NCBI GenBank assembly: GCA_041396685.1
Contig: JAWKYD010000017.1
Span: 62,001 to 126,000 of the forward strand
Direction of reading: 5' to 3'
Length of the DNA stretch: 64,000 nucleotides
Source of the DNA: JAUIAI01 sp041396685
Lineage (GTDB): Bacteria > Pseudomonadota > Gammaproteobacteria > Burkholderiales > Burkholderiaceae_E
Numbering within the stretch: position 1 is the stretch's first letter; every line of letters starts with the position of its first letter. The notes beneath the pieces are model-generated. The model searched no databases, was not told where the DNA came from, and was given only the letters and a program-made list of their open reading frames with translations. A program made the position numbers and the translations under genes. Below are positions 7,471 to 14,854 of this stretch, one piece after another.

Positions 7471-8424
7471 TCACTGCACCCGGGAATCGAAAGGCCGCAA
7501 TTCCTCCATGTGCTGGCGCACGTACTCGATGACCCGGCGCCTTTTCTCGGCGCCGCGCTTGCCGTCGGCCTCCTGACGCTCGACCAGCAGGGCGGGGTCG
7601 GTCTGCTCGATGCGCGCAAAGACGCCGCTCCAGGTCTGGCGCACCGTGTCGTAGCTGATTGCCAGCTCCGCCGCCAGTTCGCGGTCGGAACGCCCCTCGA
7701 GCGCATACAGCAACAAACGCTGCTGAGCACGCGAAAACAGGAACCGCGGCGGTGGCGCGTTCGCGAATGTCGAGCCAAAGATTCCGCTGAGGCCCTGCGG
7801 CGGATCGCTGGCGCGCCAATAGAACGCGAACGGCGGGCGCTCGTCGCCCTCGCGTCCCTGCCAGCCAGGTGAGTCGTTGTGGCAGCGATAGCCGAAAGTA
7901 CGCATGACGCCGGCCGGAATCTTGCCGTACACCTCGTAGCAGGCGATCGCCGAGAACCGGTAGCCACCGATCGACGCGGCCCAGGCCGCCGGCACCATAC
8001 TCAGCACCCGTGCGGTCTCGGGATGCAACGGGTTCGGATGACGCACACACCAGTGCAGAACGACCAATTGCAGATCGCCACGCGCATTGCCGGCGGCGAT
8101 CGCGGGGCGGTCGAGCAGGACCCCGCGGCCGTCGCGCTCGAGCGACCAGATGCGCGCTGCCCAGTCGGCATGCGGCGCCGCGAAATACGAATCGGCGAAC
8201 CGCCGGTCGACGAAAGCGGCGATACGGAATGCGACGATCTCGCTGCCGCCCCTGCCTTCGGTCTCGAACACCTGAAACGCGGCCAGACGCTCCTGGCGCA
8301 TCGCGAACTCGATGAGCACCGGCAGGTCGCCCCACAAAGGCTCGGGCGCCTGCCAACCTCCTTCGTTGCGCAGCATCGTCAGGCAGGGCGCGATATCGGC
8401 CACCGAGGCATGACGAAATCTCAT
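7471..8424 (-). CDS. LuxR-type regulator with an atypical (GNAT-like) N-terminal domain
   Basis: The 317-residue protein has a LuxR-type helix-turn-helix at about residues 228-278 (SRAQQRLLLYALEGRSDREL, then AISYDTVRQTW), followed by a charged 40-residue tail. The N-terminal 220 residues start RFRHASVADIAPCLTMLRNE, which looks like the first strand and helix of a GNAT acyltransferase, and lack recognisable PAS, GAF or autoinducer-binding motifs. The GNAT suggestion is inference from a short pattern. The ATG at 8424 has GGAG nine bases upstream; the longer open frame to 8496 is unsupported. Being directly upstream of ligK on the same strand, it is the best local candidate to control the lig cluster, where known systems use LysR or IclR regulators instead. 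Confidence 0.7.
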   Translation of the reverse strand: MRFRHASVADIAPCLTMLRNEGGWQAPEPLWGDLPVLIEFAMRQERLAAFQVFETEGRGGSEIVAFRIAAFVDRRFADSYFAAPHADWAARIWSLERDGRGVLLDRPAIAAGNARGDLQLVVLHWCVRHPNPLHPETARVLSMVPAAWAASIGGYRFSAIACYEVYGKIPAGVMRTFGYRCHNDSPGWQGREGDERPPFAFYWRASDPPQGLSGIFGSTFANAPPPRFLFSRAQQRLLLYALEGRSDRELAAELAISYDTVRQTWSGVFARIEQTDPALLVERQEADGKRGAEKRRRVIEYVRQHMEELRPFDSRVQ

Positions 8425-8618
8425 CGACGGGTTCTCCAGCAAACGGCAGGCATGAGCCTTGCAAAGCCGCATTGACGGTTGCACGGGCCATGCCAAGCGG
8501 TCTGTCGACGGACCGGCATACCCCTTTTTTCAGGGTCTAGTTTAGCCAAGCCTCGGATGGCCAAGCGGTGGCGCCCGGCTGCCGGTCCGAAAGCAAATCG
8601 CCGTTCAAAGGAGGTCGT

Positions 8619-9101
8619 ATGTCTAGCAAGGAACACAAGGAAAAGATCTGGAGCCTGATCAAGAAGATCCGGATCGGGATGTTGGTGACCGAAGACGGTG
8701 AGCACCTGCGCGCCCGGCCGATGCACGTCGTCCAGGATCACTACGACGGAACGCTGTGGTTCATTACCAGCCGTAGTTCGGAGAAGAGCCACGAGGTCTC
8801 GCAGGACAACAAGGTGTGCATCACTTTCAGCGATCACGGCGACGATATTCACGTGTCGATGTCCGGGCGCGCCCGCCTCACCCAGGACAAGGCCCTGATC
8901 GACAAGTTCTGGACGCCGCTGGCCGGCGCCTGGTTCGAGAAAGGAAAGGAGGATCCGGACGTCGCCCTGCTGGAGGTGAAGATCGACATGGGGGAACACT
9001 GGAAGGCGGACAGCAACAAGGCCTTTCAGCTGTTCCAGATGGCCAAGGCCAGCCTGACCGGCGGCACGCCCGAGGTCGGCGAGAACGAGAAGTTCGGCTG
9101 A
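8619..9101 (+). CDS. pyridoxamine 5'-phosphate oxidase-family (general stress protein 26-like) flavin-binding protein
   Basis: The 160-residue product has the split-barrel pattern of the PNPOx-like superfamily: KIRIGMLVTEDGEHLRARPM for the first strands, LWFITSRSSEKSHEV for the flavin phosphate-binding region, then VCITFSD and VSMSGRARLT strands. The C-terminal part (DVALLEVKIDMGEHWKAD) is like the Bacillus GSP26 group. Members bind FMN or FAD; substrates are mostly unknown. The ATG at 8619 follows a near-perfect AAAGGAGGT at 8608-8615, so the upstream extension to 8568 is not used. It is followed four bases later by the small basic protein gene and is probably cotranscribed with it. Confidence 0.85.
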   Translation: MSSKEHKEKIWSLIKKIRIGMLVTEDGEHLRARPMHVVQDHYDGTLWFITSRSSEKSHEVSQDNKVCITFSDHGDDIHVSMSGRARLTQDKALIDKFWTPLAGAWFEKGKEDPDVALLEVKIDMGEHWKADSNKAFQLFQMAKASLTGGTPEVGENEKFG

Positions 9102-9105
9102 GATC

Positions 9106-9423
9106 ATGAGCGAGGTCGACACCACGCCGCCCACCGCAGTGGCCGACAATGCGGACAAGGGCCTGAGGCTGCGGCGCGAGCACGGTCGTGGCGGCACGCG
9201 CGTCGGCGTCGCCAGAGCGCGCGACCTGAAGAACCGCCGCAATCTGTCGGCGGCCACGATCCGGCGCATGGTCAGCTACTTCGCCCGCCACGAAGTCGAC
9301 AAGCAGGCCGACGGTTTCGGCAACGACGATGCACCGAGCGCCGGCTACATCGCCTGGCTGCTCTGGGGCGGTGACGAGGGTCGGGATTGGGCCAGGAATG
9401 TCCGCCGCCGGCTGGGCGGCTGA
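9106..9423 (+). CDS. small basic protein of unknown function
   Basis: This 105-residue protein starts four bases after the split-barrel gene. It has an acidic, threonine-rich N-terminus and then a strongly basic block (GLRLRREHGRGGTRVGVARA, residues 20-39). A helix with RNLSAATIRRMVSYFARHEVD follows, and a Trp-rich end containing AGYIAWLLWGGDEGRDWAR. The order (GRGGTxVGxARAR, NLSxxTIRRM, FxRHExDK, IAWLLWGGD) is one I recall from short proteins or protein tails in phages and their hosts, but I cannot verify that here and know no function. No signal peptide or membrane segment is present. DNA binding is possible from its charge, nothing more. Confidence 0.6.
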   Translation: MSEVDTTPPTAVADNADKGLRLRREHGRGGTRVGVARARDLKNRRNLSAATIRRMVSYFARHEVDKQADGFGNDDAPSAGYIAWLLWGGDEGRDWARNVRRRLGG

Positions 9424-9566
9424 CCGACCTTTGTCCAGTCGAATGGCCCCGATCGCGGCCAGTCTGCGATCCGCGCGCGAAGAGCGTTCCCTAAAATCGG
9501 GGTAAAGTCGGGCGAAAACCTTTGGCCGCCGGGCGGCCCATTCATCCGGAGTCGCGAGGAACAGCC

Positions 9567-10514
9567 ATGGAACAACGCTCGATCGGCCGCTCGGCCCTGC
9601 GGGTCAGCCCGCTTTGTTTTGGCGGCAACGTGTTCGGCTGGACACTCGACGAGGCCGCGTCGTTCCGCATCCTCGATGCCTGGCTGGACCGCGGCTTCAA
9701 TTTCATCGATACGGCCGACGTTTATTCCCGCTGGGCACCGGGCAACCAGGGCGGCGAATCGGAAACCATCATCGGCAAGTGGTTCGCCGCGACCGGCAAG
9801 CGTCACGACGTGGTGCTGGCCACCAAGGTCGGTATGGACATGGGCGAGGGTCGCAAGGGGCTGCGTGCCGCGTATATCGAACGCGCGGTGGAGGATTCGC
9901 TGCGACGTCTGCAGACCGAGGTGATCGATCTCTACCAGTCGCACAAGGACGACGAGGACACGCCGCTCGACGAGACGCTGGAAGCGCACTCGCGCCTGGT
10001 CGCGGCCGGCAAGGTCAGAGTGATCGGTGCGTCGAATTTCTCGCCGGCCCGCCTGTCGGAGTCGCTTGCCATCAGCGAAGACCTGGGCTGGCCTCGCTAT
10101 GAATGTCTGCAACCGCACTACAACATGATGGAGCGCGGCTTCGAGGCCGAACTCGCGCCGCTCTGCCTGCAGGAGCAGATCTCGGTGATCCCGTACTACA
10201 GCCTGGCCAGCGGGTTCCTGAGCGGCAAGTACCGCAGCGAGGCCGATGCCGCGAAAAGCGTGCGCGGGCCGGGGCTGGTCAAGAAATACCTGAACGAGCG
10301 CGGCCAGCGTGTGCTGGCGGCCCTCGATGCGGTGGCGCAGGCGCACGGCAGCACGCCCACGGCGGTGTCGCTGGCGTGGATGATGGCCAAGCCCGCGGTC
10401 ACCGCGCCGATCGTCAGTGCCACCTCGCTCGAGCAACTCGACCAGGTGGCGGCCGCGGCCGCGCTGACGCTCGACGCGCAGCAACTGAAGGCGCTCGACG
10501 ACGCGAGCGCGTAA
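9567..10514 (+). CDS. aldo/keto reductase
   Basis: The 315-residue frame is a typical NADP-dependent aldo/keto reductase barrel acting in the cytoplasm. Near the N-terminus are LRVSPLCFGGNVFG and FNFIDTADVYSRW, whose Asp and Tyr are catalytic; LATKVGMDMG supplies the conserved Lys. YQSHKDDEDTPLDETLEA and VIGASNFSPARL follow, and the C-terminal TAVSLAWMMA plus APIVSATSLEQLDQ is the cofactor-binding segment. It resembles the YajO/oxidoreductase group used on aldehydes and ketones; the physiological substrate is not evident. The ATG at 9567 is preceded by GAGGA. It ends convergent with the FAH-family gene, 133 bases away. Confidence 0.9.
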   Translation: MEQRSIGRSALRVSPLCFGGNVFGWTLDEAASFRILDAWLDRGFNFIDTADVYSRWAPGNQGGESETIIGKWFAATGKRHDVVLATKVGMDMGEGRKGLRAAYIERAVEDSLRRLQTEVIDLYQSHKDDEDTPLDETLEAHSRLVAAGKVRVIGASNFSPARLSESLAISEDLGWPRYECLQPHYNMMERGFEAELAPLCLQEQISVIPYYSLASGFLSGKYRSEADAAKSVRGPGLVKKYLNERGQRVLAALDAVAQAHGSTPTAVSLAWMMAKPAVTAPIVSATSLEQLDQVAAAAALTLDAQQLKALDDASA

Positions 10515-10647
10515 CCGACGGTCAGGCGGGGCCGGGCCGCTGATGTGTCCGGCTTGCGGCTTCAGACCTCGCCAACCGGCCTCGGACTCCGGCTGCGGGC
10601 AGGGCCGCGGGTCACAAGTTATATCTTCCGGCCGCCGACGACCGGTT

Positions 10648-11490
10648 TCAGTCCTCGGCCACCACCGGGTTGCGCAACACGCCGACCTTGCTGACCTCGA
10701 TCTCGGCGACATCGCCGGGCTTCATCCAGACCGGCGGCTCACGCCGCGCCCCGACGCCGCCCGGCGTGCCGGTGACGATCACGTCGCCCGGCTCGAGCGG
10801 TGTCCAGGTCGAGATGTAGGCGATCTGACGCGGAATCGAATGGATCAGCATGTCCGTGGTGGCCTGCTGCATGACCTGGCCGTTCAAGCGGGTGGTCAGG
10901 GTCAGCTCCTCTGCGGGCGCGATCTCGTCGGCGGTGACCATCCACGGTCCGAACGCGCCGGTGCCGACGAAGTTCTTACCCGCGATCCACTGCGTCGTGT
11001 GGCGCTGCCAGTCGCGGATCGAGCCGTCGTTGTAGCAGGCGTAGCCGATCACGTGTGACCAGGCATCGTCGGTGCCGATGCGCCGACCGCCCTTGCCGAT
11101 GATGATCGCGATCTCGCCCTCGTAATCGAACTGGGTGGACTCGCGCGGCCGTACCAGCGGCTGACCATGGCCGATCTGGGAGCTGGCCAGGCGCATGAAC
11201 ACGGTGGGATTGTCGGTCGGTTCGCGCTTGGTCTCGAGCCGGTGCGCCTCGTAGTTCAGCCCGATGCAGAAGATGCGATGGGCGTCGGGGATCACCGGCA
11301 ACCAGCTGACCGCATCCAGCGGGGCGTCGGCAGGCTCGCCCGCGAAGCGCCCGATCTCGTCCAGACCAAAGCGGCCCAATGCCTCGCGCAGGCTGGCCAC
11401 GCCGAGCCGGCGGGCAAGATCGACGACGCCGTCGTCGCGAACGATTCCGAAGGTGTCGCGATCGGCGACGCGAAAACTGGCGAGACGCAT
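10648..11490 (-). CDS. fumarylacetoacetate hydrolase (FAH)-family hydrolase
   Basis: The 280-residue protein has a short N-terminal domain and a catalytic FAH domain beginning IFCIGLNYEAHRLE (about residue 73). The metal-binding FDYEGEIAIIIGKG follows, then IGYACYNDGSIRDWQRH, the GTGAFGPWMVTADE region and the terminal VIVTGTPGGVGARREPPVWM. Members hydrolyse C-C bonds of acylpyruvates, hydrate 2-oxopent-4-enoates or decarboxylate related diacids in aromatic ring-cleavage pathways; the branch cannot be fixed by eye. The ATG at 11490 has GGAG six bases upstream. It is divergent from the VOC and FAD-hydroxylase genes, with a palindrome between, suggesting one small ring-cleavage regulon. Confidence 0.87.
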   Translation of the reverse strand: MRLASFRVADRDTFGIVRDDGVVDLARRLGVASLREALGRFGLDEIGRFAGEPADAPLDAVSWLPVIPDAHRIFCIGLNYEAHRLETKREPTDNPTVFMRLASSQIGHGQPLVRPRESTQFDYEGEIAIIIGKGGRRIGTDDAWSHVIGYACYNDGSIRDWQRHTTQWIAGKNFVGTGAFGPWMVTADEIAPAEELTLTTRLNGQVMQQATTDMLIHSIPRQIAYISTWTPLEPGDVIVTGTPGGVGARREPPVWMKPGDVAEIEVSKVGVLRNPVVAED

Positions 11491-11536
11491 GGGGCTCTCC
11501 GAGAGTAAGAATGAACTCGGCTATATTCTCACCAGG

Positions 11537-11550
11537 TGACAATTATGTCA
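11537..11550. promoter_or_regulatory. TGACA-N4-TGTCA inverted repeat, candidate operator
   Basis: Five-base arms TGACA and TGTCA flank a four-base ATTA centre in the 126-base gap between the divergent FAH-family gene and the VOC/FAD-hydroxylase genes. The minus strand of the left half overlaps a TTGACA hexamer. An operator for the IclR regulator encoded at 14037 is a reasonable guess, but nothing in the sequence proves the pairing. Confidence 0.4.
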
Positions 11551-11616
11551 AAATGATCGAGCCATATGACATCCGCTCAACTCATCATGTCGCCATGCGA
11601 CAAGGAGACCATGCCC

Positions 11617-12198
11617 ATGAGCGCCGTGCCCGCCATCGCCTTCAGCCACCTGGGCATCCACGTCACCGATCTCGCTCGCATGCGCGCGTTCTATACCGGT
11701 GTGTTCCGTTTCACGGTCACCGACGAGGGCCTGCTCGAGCGGCCCGACGGCAGCAAGGCCGACCTGGTTTTCCTGTCGCACGACCCGCGCGATCATCATC
11801 AGCTGGTACTGGCCGCCGGCCGGCCGGCCGACCTGTCGTTCAACATCGTCAATCAGATCTCGTTTCGCGTGCCCGACCTCGACGGCTTGCGGGCGCTGCA
11901 TGCGCGCCTCGCCGCACACGGGGTCGACGAGGTGCACCCGGTCACGCACGGCAATGCCGTCTCGCTGTATTTCCACGATCCCGAGGGCAACCGTATCGAG
12001 GTGTTCTTCGACACACCCTGGTACGTCAACCAGCCGCTGGTGGTGCCGGTCGATCTCGGCCAGACCGATGACGAACTGATGCGCGCGGTAGAACGACACG
12101 CGCGCGCGCTGCCGGGCTTCCAGCCTATCGAGCAGTGGCGCGCCCGCATCGCCGAGCGTATGCGCGCCGACCAGGCCGGCGAGACCACCGCAGACTGA
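11617..12198 (+). CDS. VOC-family (glyoxalase/extradiol dioxygenase-like) protein
   Basis: This 193-residue single-copy VOC module has AFSHLGIHVTDLARMRAFYT at its start (first metal His), HHQLVLAAG at about residue 58 and NRIEVFFDTPWYV near residue 128 (the Glu ligand). That fits the His-His-Glu site of type I extradiol dioxygenases and relatives. The protein is longer than a glyoxalase and shorter than a two-domain BphC, matching small ring-cleaving or related VOC enzymes. AAGGAG at 11602-11607 is nine bases before the ATG at 11617 but only three before the ATG at 11611, so I use the former. It is followed 20 bases later by the FAD hydroxylase, so ring cleavage of a hydroxylated aromatic product is the likely role. 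Confidence 0.82.
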   Translation: MSAVPAIAFSHLGIHVTDLARMRAFYTGVFRFTVTDEGLLERPDGSKADLVFLSHDPRDHHQLVLAAGRPADLSFNIVNQISFRVPDLDGLRALHARLAAHGVDEVHPVTHGNAVSLYFHDPEGNRIEVFFDTPWYVNQPLVVPVDLGQTDDELMRAVERHARALPGFQPIEQWRARIAERMRADQAGETTAD

Positions 12199-12218
12199 CC
12201 CAGGGAGCCCGACCGAAC

Positions 12219-13901
12219 ATGAACGCAAGCCGCGCCTCCGCATCGTCCGCCAACGACCCGCAATCGAAGCTGCACGATGTCGCGATCATCGGTCTCGGCC
12301 CGACCGGCGATGTGCTCGCGAGCCTGCTTGGCGCGCTGGGCCTGAGCGTGCTGGTGATCGAGAAATCGCACGACGTCTACCCCTTGCCGCGCGCCGCCCA
12401 CTTCGACGGCGAGACCATGCGCGTGTTCCAGACGATCGGGCTGATGGCGCAGATCCTGCCCACGGTGCGGCCGGGCACTCAGGGCATGCACTTCGAGAAC
12501 GCGCAGGGCCAGACGCTGCTGGTGCGCACGGCCAGCGACAAACCCGGACCGCACGGCTTCGCCAACAACTGGTACTTCCATCAGCCGGATCTCGAACGGA
12601 TCCTGCGCGCCGGGCTGGCGCGCCATCCGAATGTCACCGTGTTGCTCGGCCAGGAGGTCACCGGCATCGAGACGGGTGACGACTCGGTACGCCTGACGTT
12701 CGCGCCGAGCGGCCCGGACGAATGGGATTCGCCGCCGGGGCCCGCCCCGATCGCTGCCGGCGGGTCGGCCGCCACTGCCGGGGGGTCGGACGCCGCTGCC
12801 GGGGGGTCGGACGCCGCTGCCGGCGCGGCGCCGGCGGACGCCGGGCCCACCGACACCGGCGGCCGCGTACCGGCGACCATCCGGGCGCGCTACGTCGTCG
12901 GCTGCGACGGCGGCCGCTCGGGCATGCGCCGGGCGATCGGCAGCACCATGGACGACCTGGGCCTGCATCAGCCCTGGCTGTGCCTCGACATGATCATGGA
13001 GCGCGAAGTCGATCTGCCGGTCTACACCGTGCAGCTCTGCGACCCGCAGCGGCCCATGACCGTGGTCAACATGGCGGGCCGGCGCCGGCGCTGGGAGATC
13101 ATGTTGATGCCCGGCGACGACCCCGCCACCGTCGCCGAGCCGGATTCGGTCTGGCGCCTGCTCGCGCGCTGGATCAAACCCGGCGACGCGCGCATCGAAC
13201 GCTCGGCGATCTACACCTTCCATTCACTGATCGCACAGGGCTGGCGCCGCGGCCGACTGCTGCTGGCCGGCGATGCCGCCCACCAGACGCCGCCGTTCCT
13301 CGGCCAGGGCATGTGCGCGGGCGTGCGCGACGCGGCCAATCTGGCCTGGAAGCTCGCGCGCGTGATCCGCGACGGCGCCGACGACGCGCTACTGGACACC
13401 TACGAAAGCGAACGCGAGCCGCACGTGCGCGAGTTCATCGCGCTGGCGGTACGCGTCGGCGACGTGATCCAGACCACCGACCCGTCGGTGGCCGCCGAGC
13501 GCGACCGACGCTTCGCCGAATCGGGCCCCGAGCTGTTCGCCTTTCCGTTGCCGGTGCTCGGGCCGGGCGTGCACACCAGTGACGGCCGCCACGCGGGCAG
13601 CATCATCGGCCAGCCGACGCTGGCCGACGGCCGGCCGATGGACGCGGCGATCGGCTATGCGTTCGCGCTGATCGTGGCCGGCGATCTGGCCCCGGATGCG
13701 CGGCGTGCGCTGGCCGACGCCGGTGCACGCCTGAGCGATGCGACGGTGCCGGTGCGATTGCTCGACGCCGACACATCCGGCATCGGCGACACCTTGCGTG
13801 CCCTGGGCGCGCGCGCGGTCCTGATCCGGCCCGATCGCTATATCGTCGGTACCGCCGACGATGCCGCCGGGCTGACTGCGCTGCTCGCCTGCATCGATTG
13901 A
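12219..13901 (+). CDS. FAD-dependent aromatic hydroxylase, MhpA/PheA-TfdB type
   Basis: The 560-residue flavoprotein monooxygenase has three FAD motifs: GLGPTG in IIGLGPTGDVLAS at about residue 24, the DG motif YVVGCDGGRSGMRRAIG near residue 225, and the GD motif LLAGDAAHQTPPFLGQGMCA near residue 350. A thioredoxin-like C-terminal domain follows. The family uses NAD(P)H and O2 to ortho-hydroxylate phenolic acids such as 3-(3-hydroxyphenyl)propionate. The substrate here is unknown. Residues about 178-205 are an Ala/Gly/Ser/Asp stretch encoded by a 21-bp tandem repeat that MhpA-type enzymes do not need. It starts 20 bases after the VOC gene, which likely acts on its product. Confidence 0.88.
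   Translation: MNASRASASSANDPQSKLHDVAIIGLGPTGDVLASLLGALGLSVLVIEKSHDVYPLPRAAHFDGETMRVFQTIGLMAQILPTVRPGTQGMHFENAQGQTLLVRTASDKPGPHGFANNWYFHQPDLERILRAGLARHPNVTVLLGQEVTGIETGDDSVRLTFAPSGPDEWDSPPGPAPIAAGGSAATAGGSDAAAGGSDAAAGAAPADAGPTDTGGRVPATIRARYVVGCDGGRSGMRRAIGSTMDDLGLHQPWLCLDMIMEREVDLPVYTVQLCDPQRPMTVVNMAGRRRRWEIMLMPGDDPATVAEPDSVWRLLARWIKPGDARIERSAIYTFHSLIAQGWRRGRLLLAGDAAHQTPPFLGQGMCAGVRDAANLAWKLARVIRDGADDALLDTYESEREPHVREFIALAVRVGDVIQTTDPSVAAERDRRFAESGPELFAFPLPVLGPGVHTSDGRHAGSIIGQPTLADGRPMDAAIGYAFALIVAGDLAPDARRALADAGARLSDATVPVRLLDADTSGIGDTLRALGARAVLIRPDRYIVGTADDAAGLTALLACID
12750..12833 (+). repeat. 21-bp tandem repeat inside the FAD hydroxylase gene
   Basis: Four consecutive 21-bp units start at 12750, 12771, 12792 and 12813. 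The second and third differ at one base; the first and fourth are diverged. Each unit encodes seven residues of the type AAAGGSD, so copy-number change would keep the frame. The repeat lies between the substrate/FAD strands and the DG motif of the enzyme, so it is probably a surface loop. Confidence 0.85.
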
Positions 13902-14036
13902 TCGTGGCACGACGTATGGCGCGCAGTGGCGGCATCCAGAGACAGGTGTCCCCGTTCGCCATCGGCCCATGCTGACGACCACCGCGGGTGCCGCGCCTCA
14001 CCGCCGATCGACGACGCCGACGACCGAGGACCGCCG

Positions 14037-14777
14037 ATGTCGAGCCTGAGCCGAATCCTCGCCGTGCTCGATCTGCTCACACCGGCGCGGCCGGAGATCA
14101 CCGCCGAGCAGATCGCCGAGGCGCTCGAGATCTCGTTGCCCACCAGCTATCGCTACGTGCGCGAGCTGATCGCGGTCGGGCTGCTGCGCAAGGCTGCCGA
14201 GGGCCGCTTTGCGCTCGGCGCCCGCATCGTCGAACTCGATCACCAGATGCGCACGACCGATCCGCTGCTGCGCGCCGCCCAGGAGCGGATGCGCGCGCTC
14301 GCCCAACGCACCGGCTTCGCCGTCACCCTCGTATCGTTGCTCGGCGAGCGCATGATTACCCTTCATCTCGAGCAGGGCAGCGAACCGATCGACATCTCCT
14401 ACGGGCGTGGCCGCCCGATGCCGGTGCTGCGCGGCACGCCGGGCCTGACCTTGCTGGCCAACCTGCCGCGGGCCCGTCAGCGCGCCCTGTTCGAAGCGCA
14501 CGGCGCCAACGAGCAGCTCGCCGACTGGCCCCGGCTGCAGTCGAGGCTGAGTTCGATCCGGCGCCAGGGCTACGGTCTCAGCGCGGGTGAACTCGATGCC
14601 CACAACGCCGGCATCGCGGTGCCGGTTCGCGACGCAACCGGACGGCCGCTGGCCGCGCTATGCCTGGTGCTGCCCCGCGAGCGGCTCGAGATGCTGCAGG
14701 TCGAGCGGCTGGTGCAATGGCTGCAAGAAGCAGCCACGGCGATCTCGTCCCTCCTTGAGAACGGATCAGCGCCCTAG
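14037..14777 (+). CDS. IclR-family transcriptional regulator
   Basis: The 246-residue protein has an N-terminal winged helix (SRILAVLDLLTPARPEITAE, LPTSYRYVRELIAVGLL, residues 4-52). The IclR ligand-binding domain follows, with ARIVELDHQM, GFAVTLVSLLGERMITLHLE, the loop RGTPGLTLLANLP, and C-terminal GLSAGELDAHNAGIAVPV. Length is typical. GAGGA lies six bases before the ATG at 14037. It follows the FAD hydroxylase by 135 bases on the same strand and is the obvious local regulator of the FAH/VOC/hydroxylase genes; IclR proteins commonly activate or repress aromatic catabolism in response to a pathway acid. The effector cannot be read from sequence. Confidence 0.9.
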   Translation: MSSLSRILAVLDLLTPARPEITAEQIAEALEISLPTSYRYVRELIAVGLLRKAAEGRFALGARIVELDHQMRTTDPLLRAAQERMRALAQRTGFAVTLVSLLGERMITLHLEQGSEPIDISYGRGRPMPVLRGTPGLTLLANLPRARQRALFEAHGANEQLADWPRLQSRLSSIRRQGYGLSAGELDAHNAGIAVPVRDATGRPLAALCLVLPRERLEMLQVERLVQWLQEAATAISSLLENGSAP

Positions 14778-14854
14778 CCCGGCTCTCACGCAACCCGCTC
14801 GGGCGCCTCGTCGATAATCGAGCCCTCGCCCACTGAGACCGCAAGGCGCCCACG

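Noticed and set aside
13905..13921. TGGCACGACGTATGGC as a sigma-54 promoter before the IclR gene
   Set aside because: Good -24 half, but no TTGC at -12.
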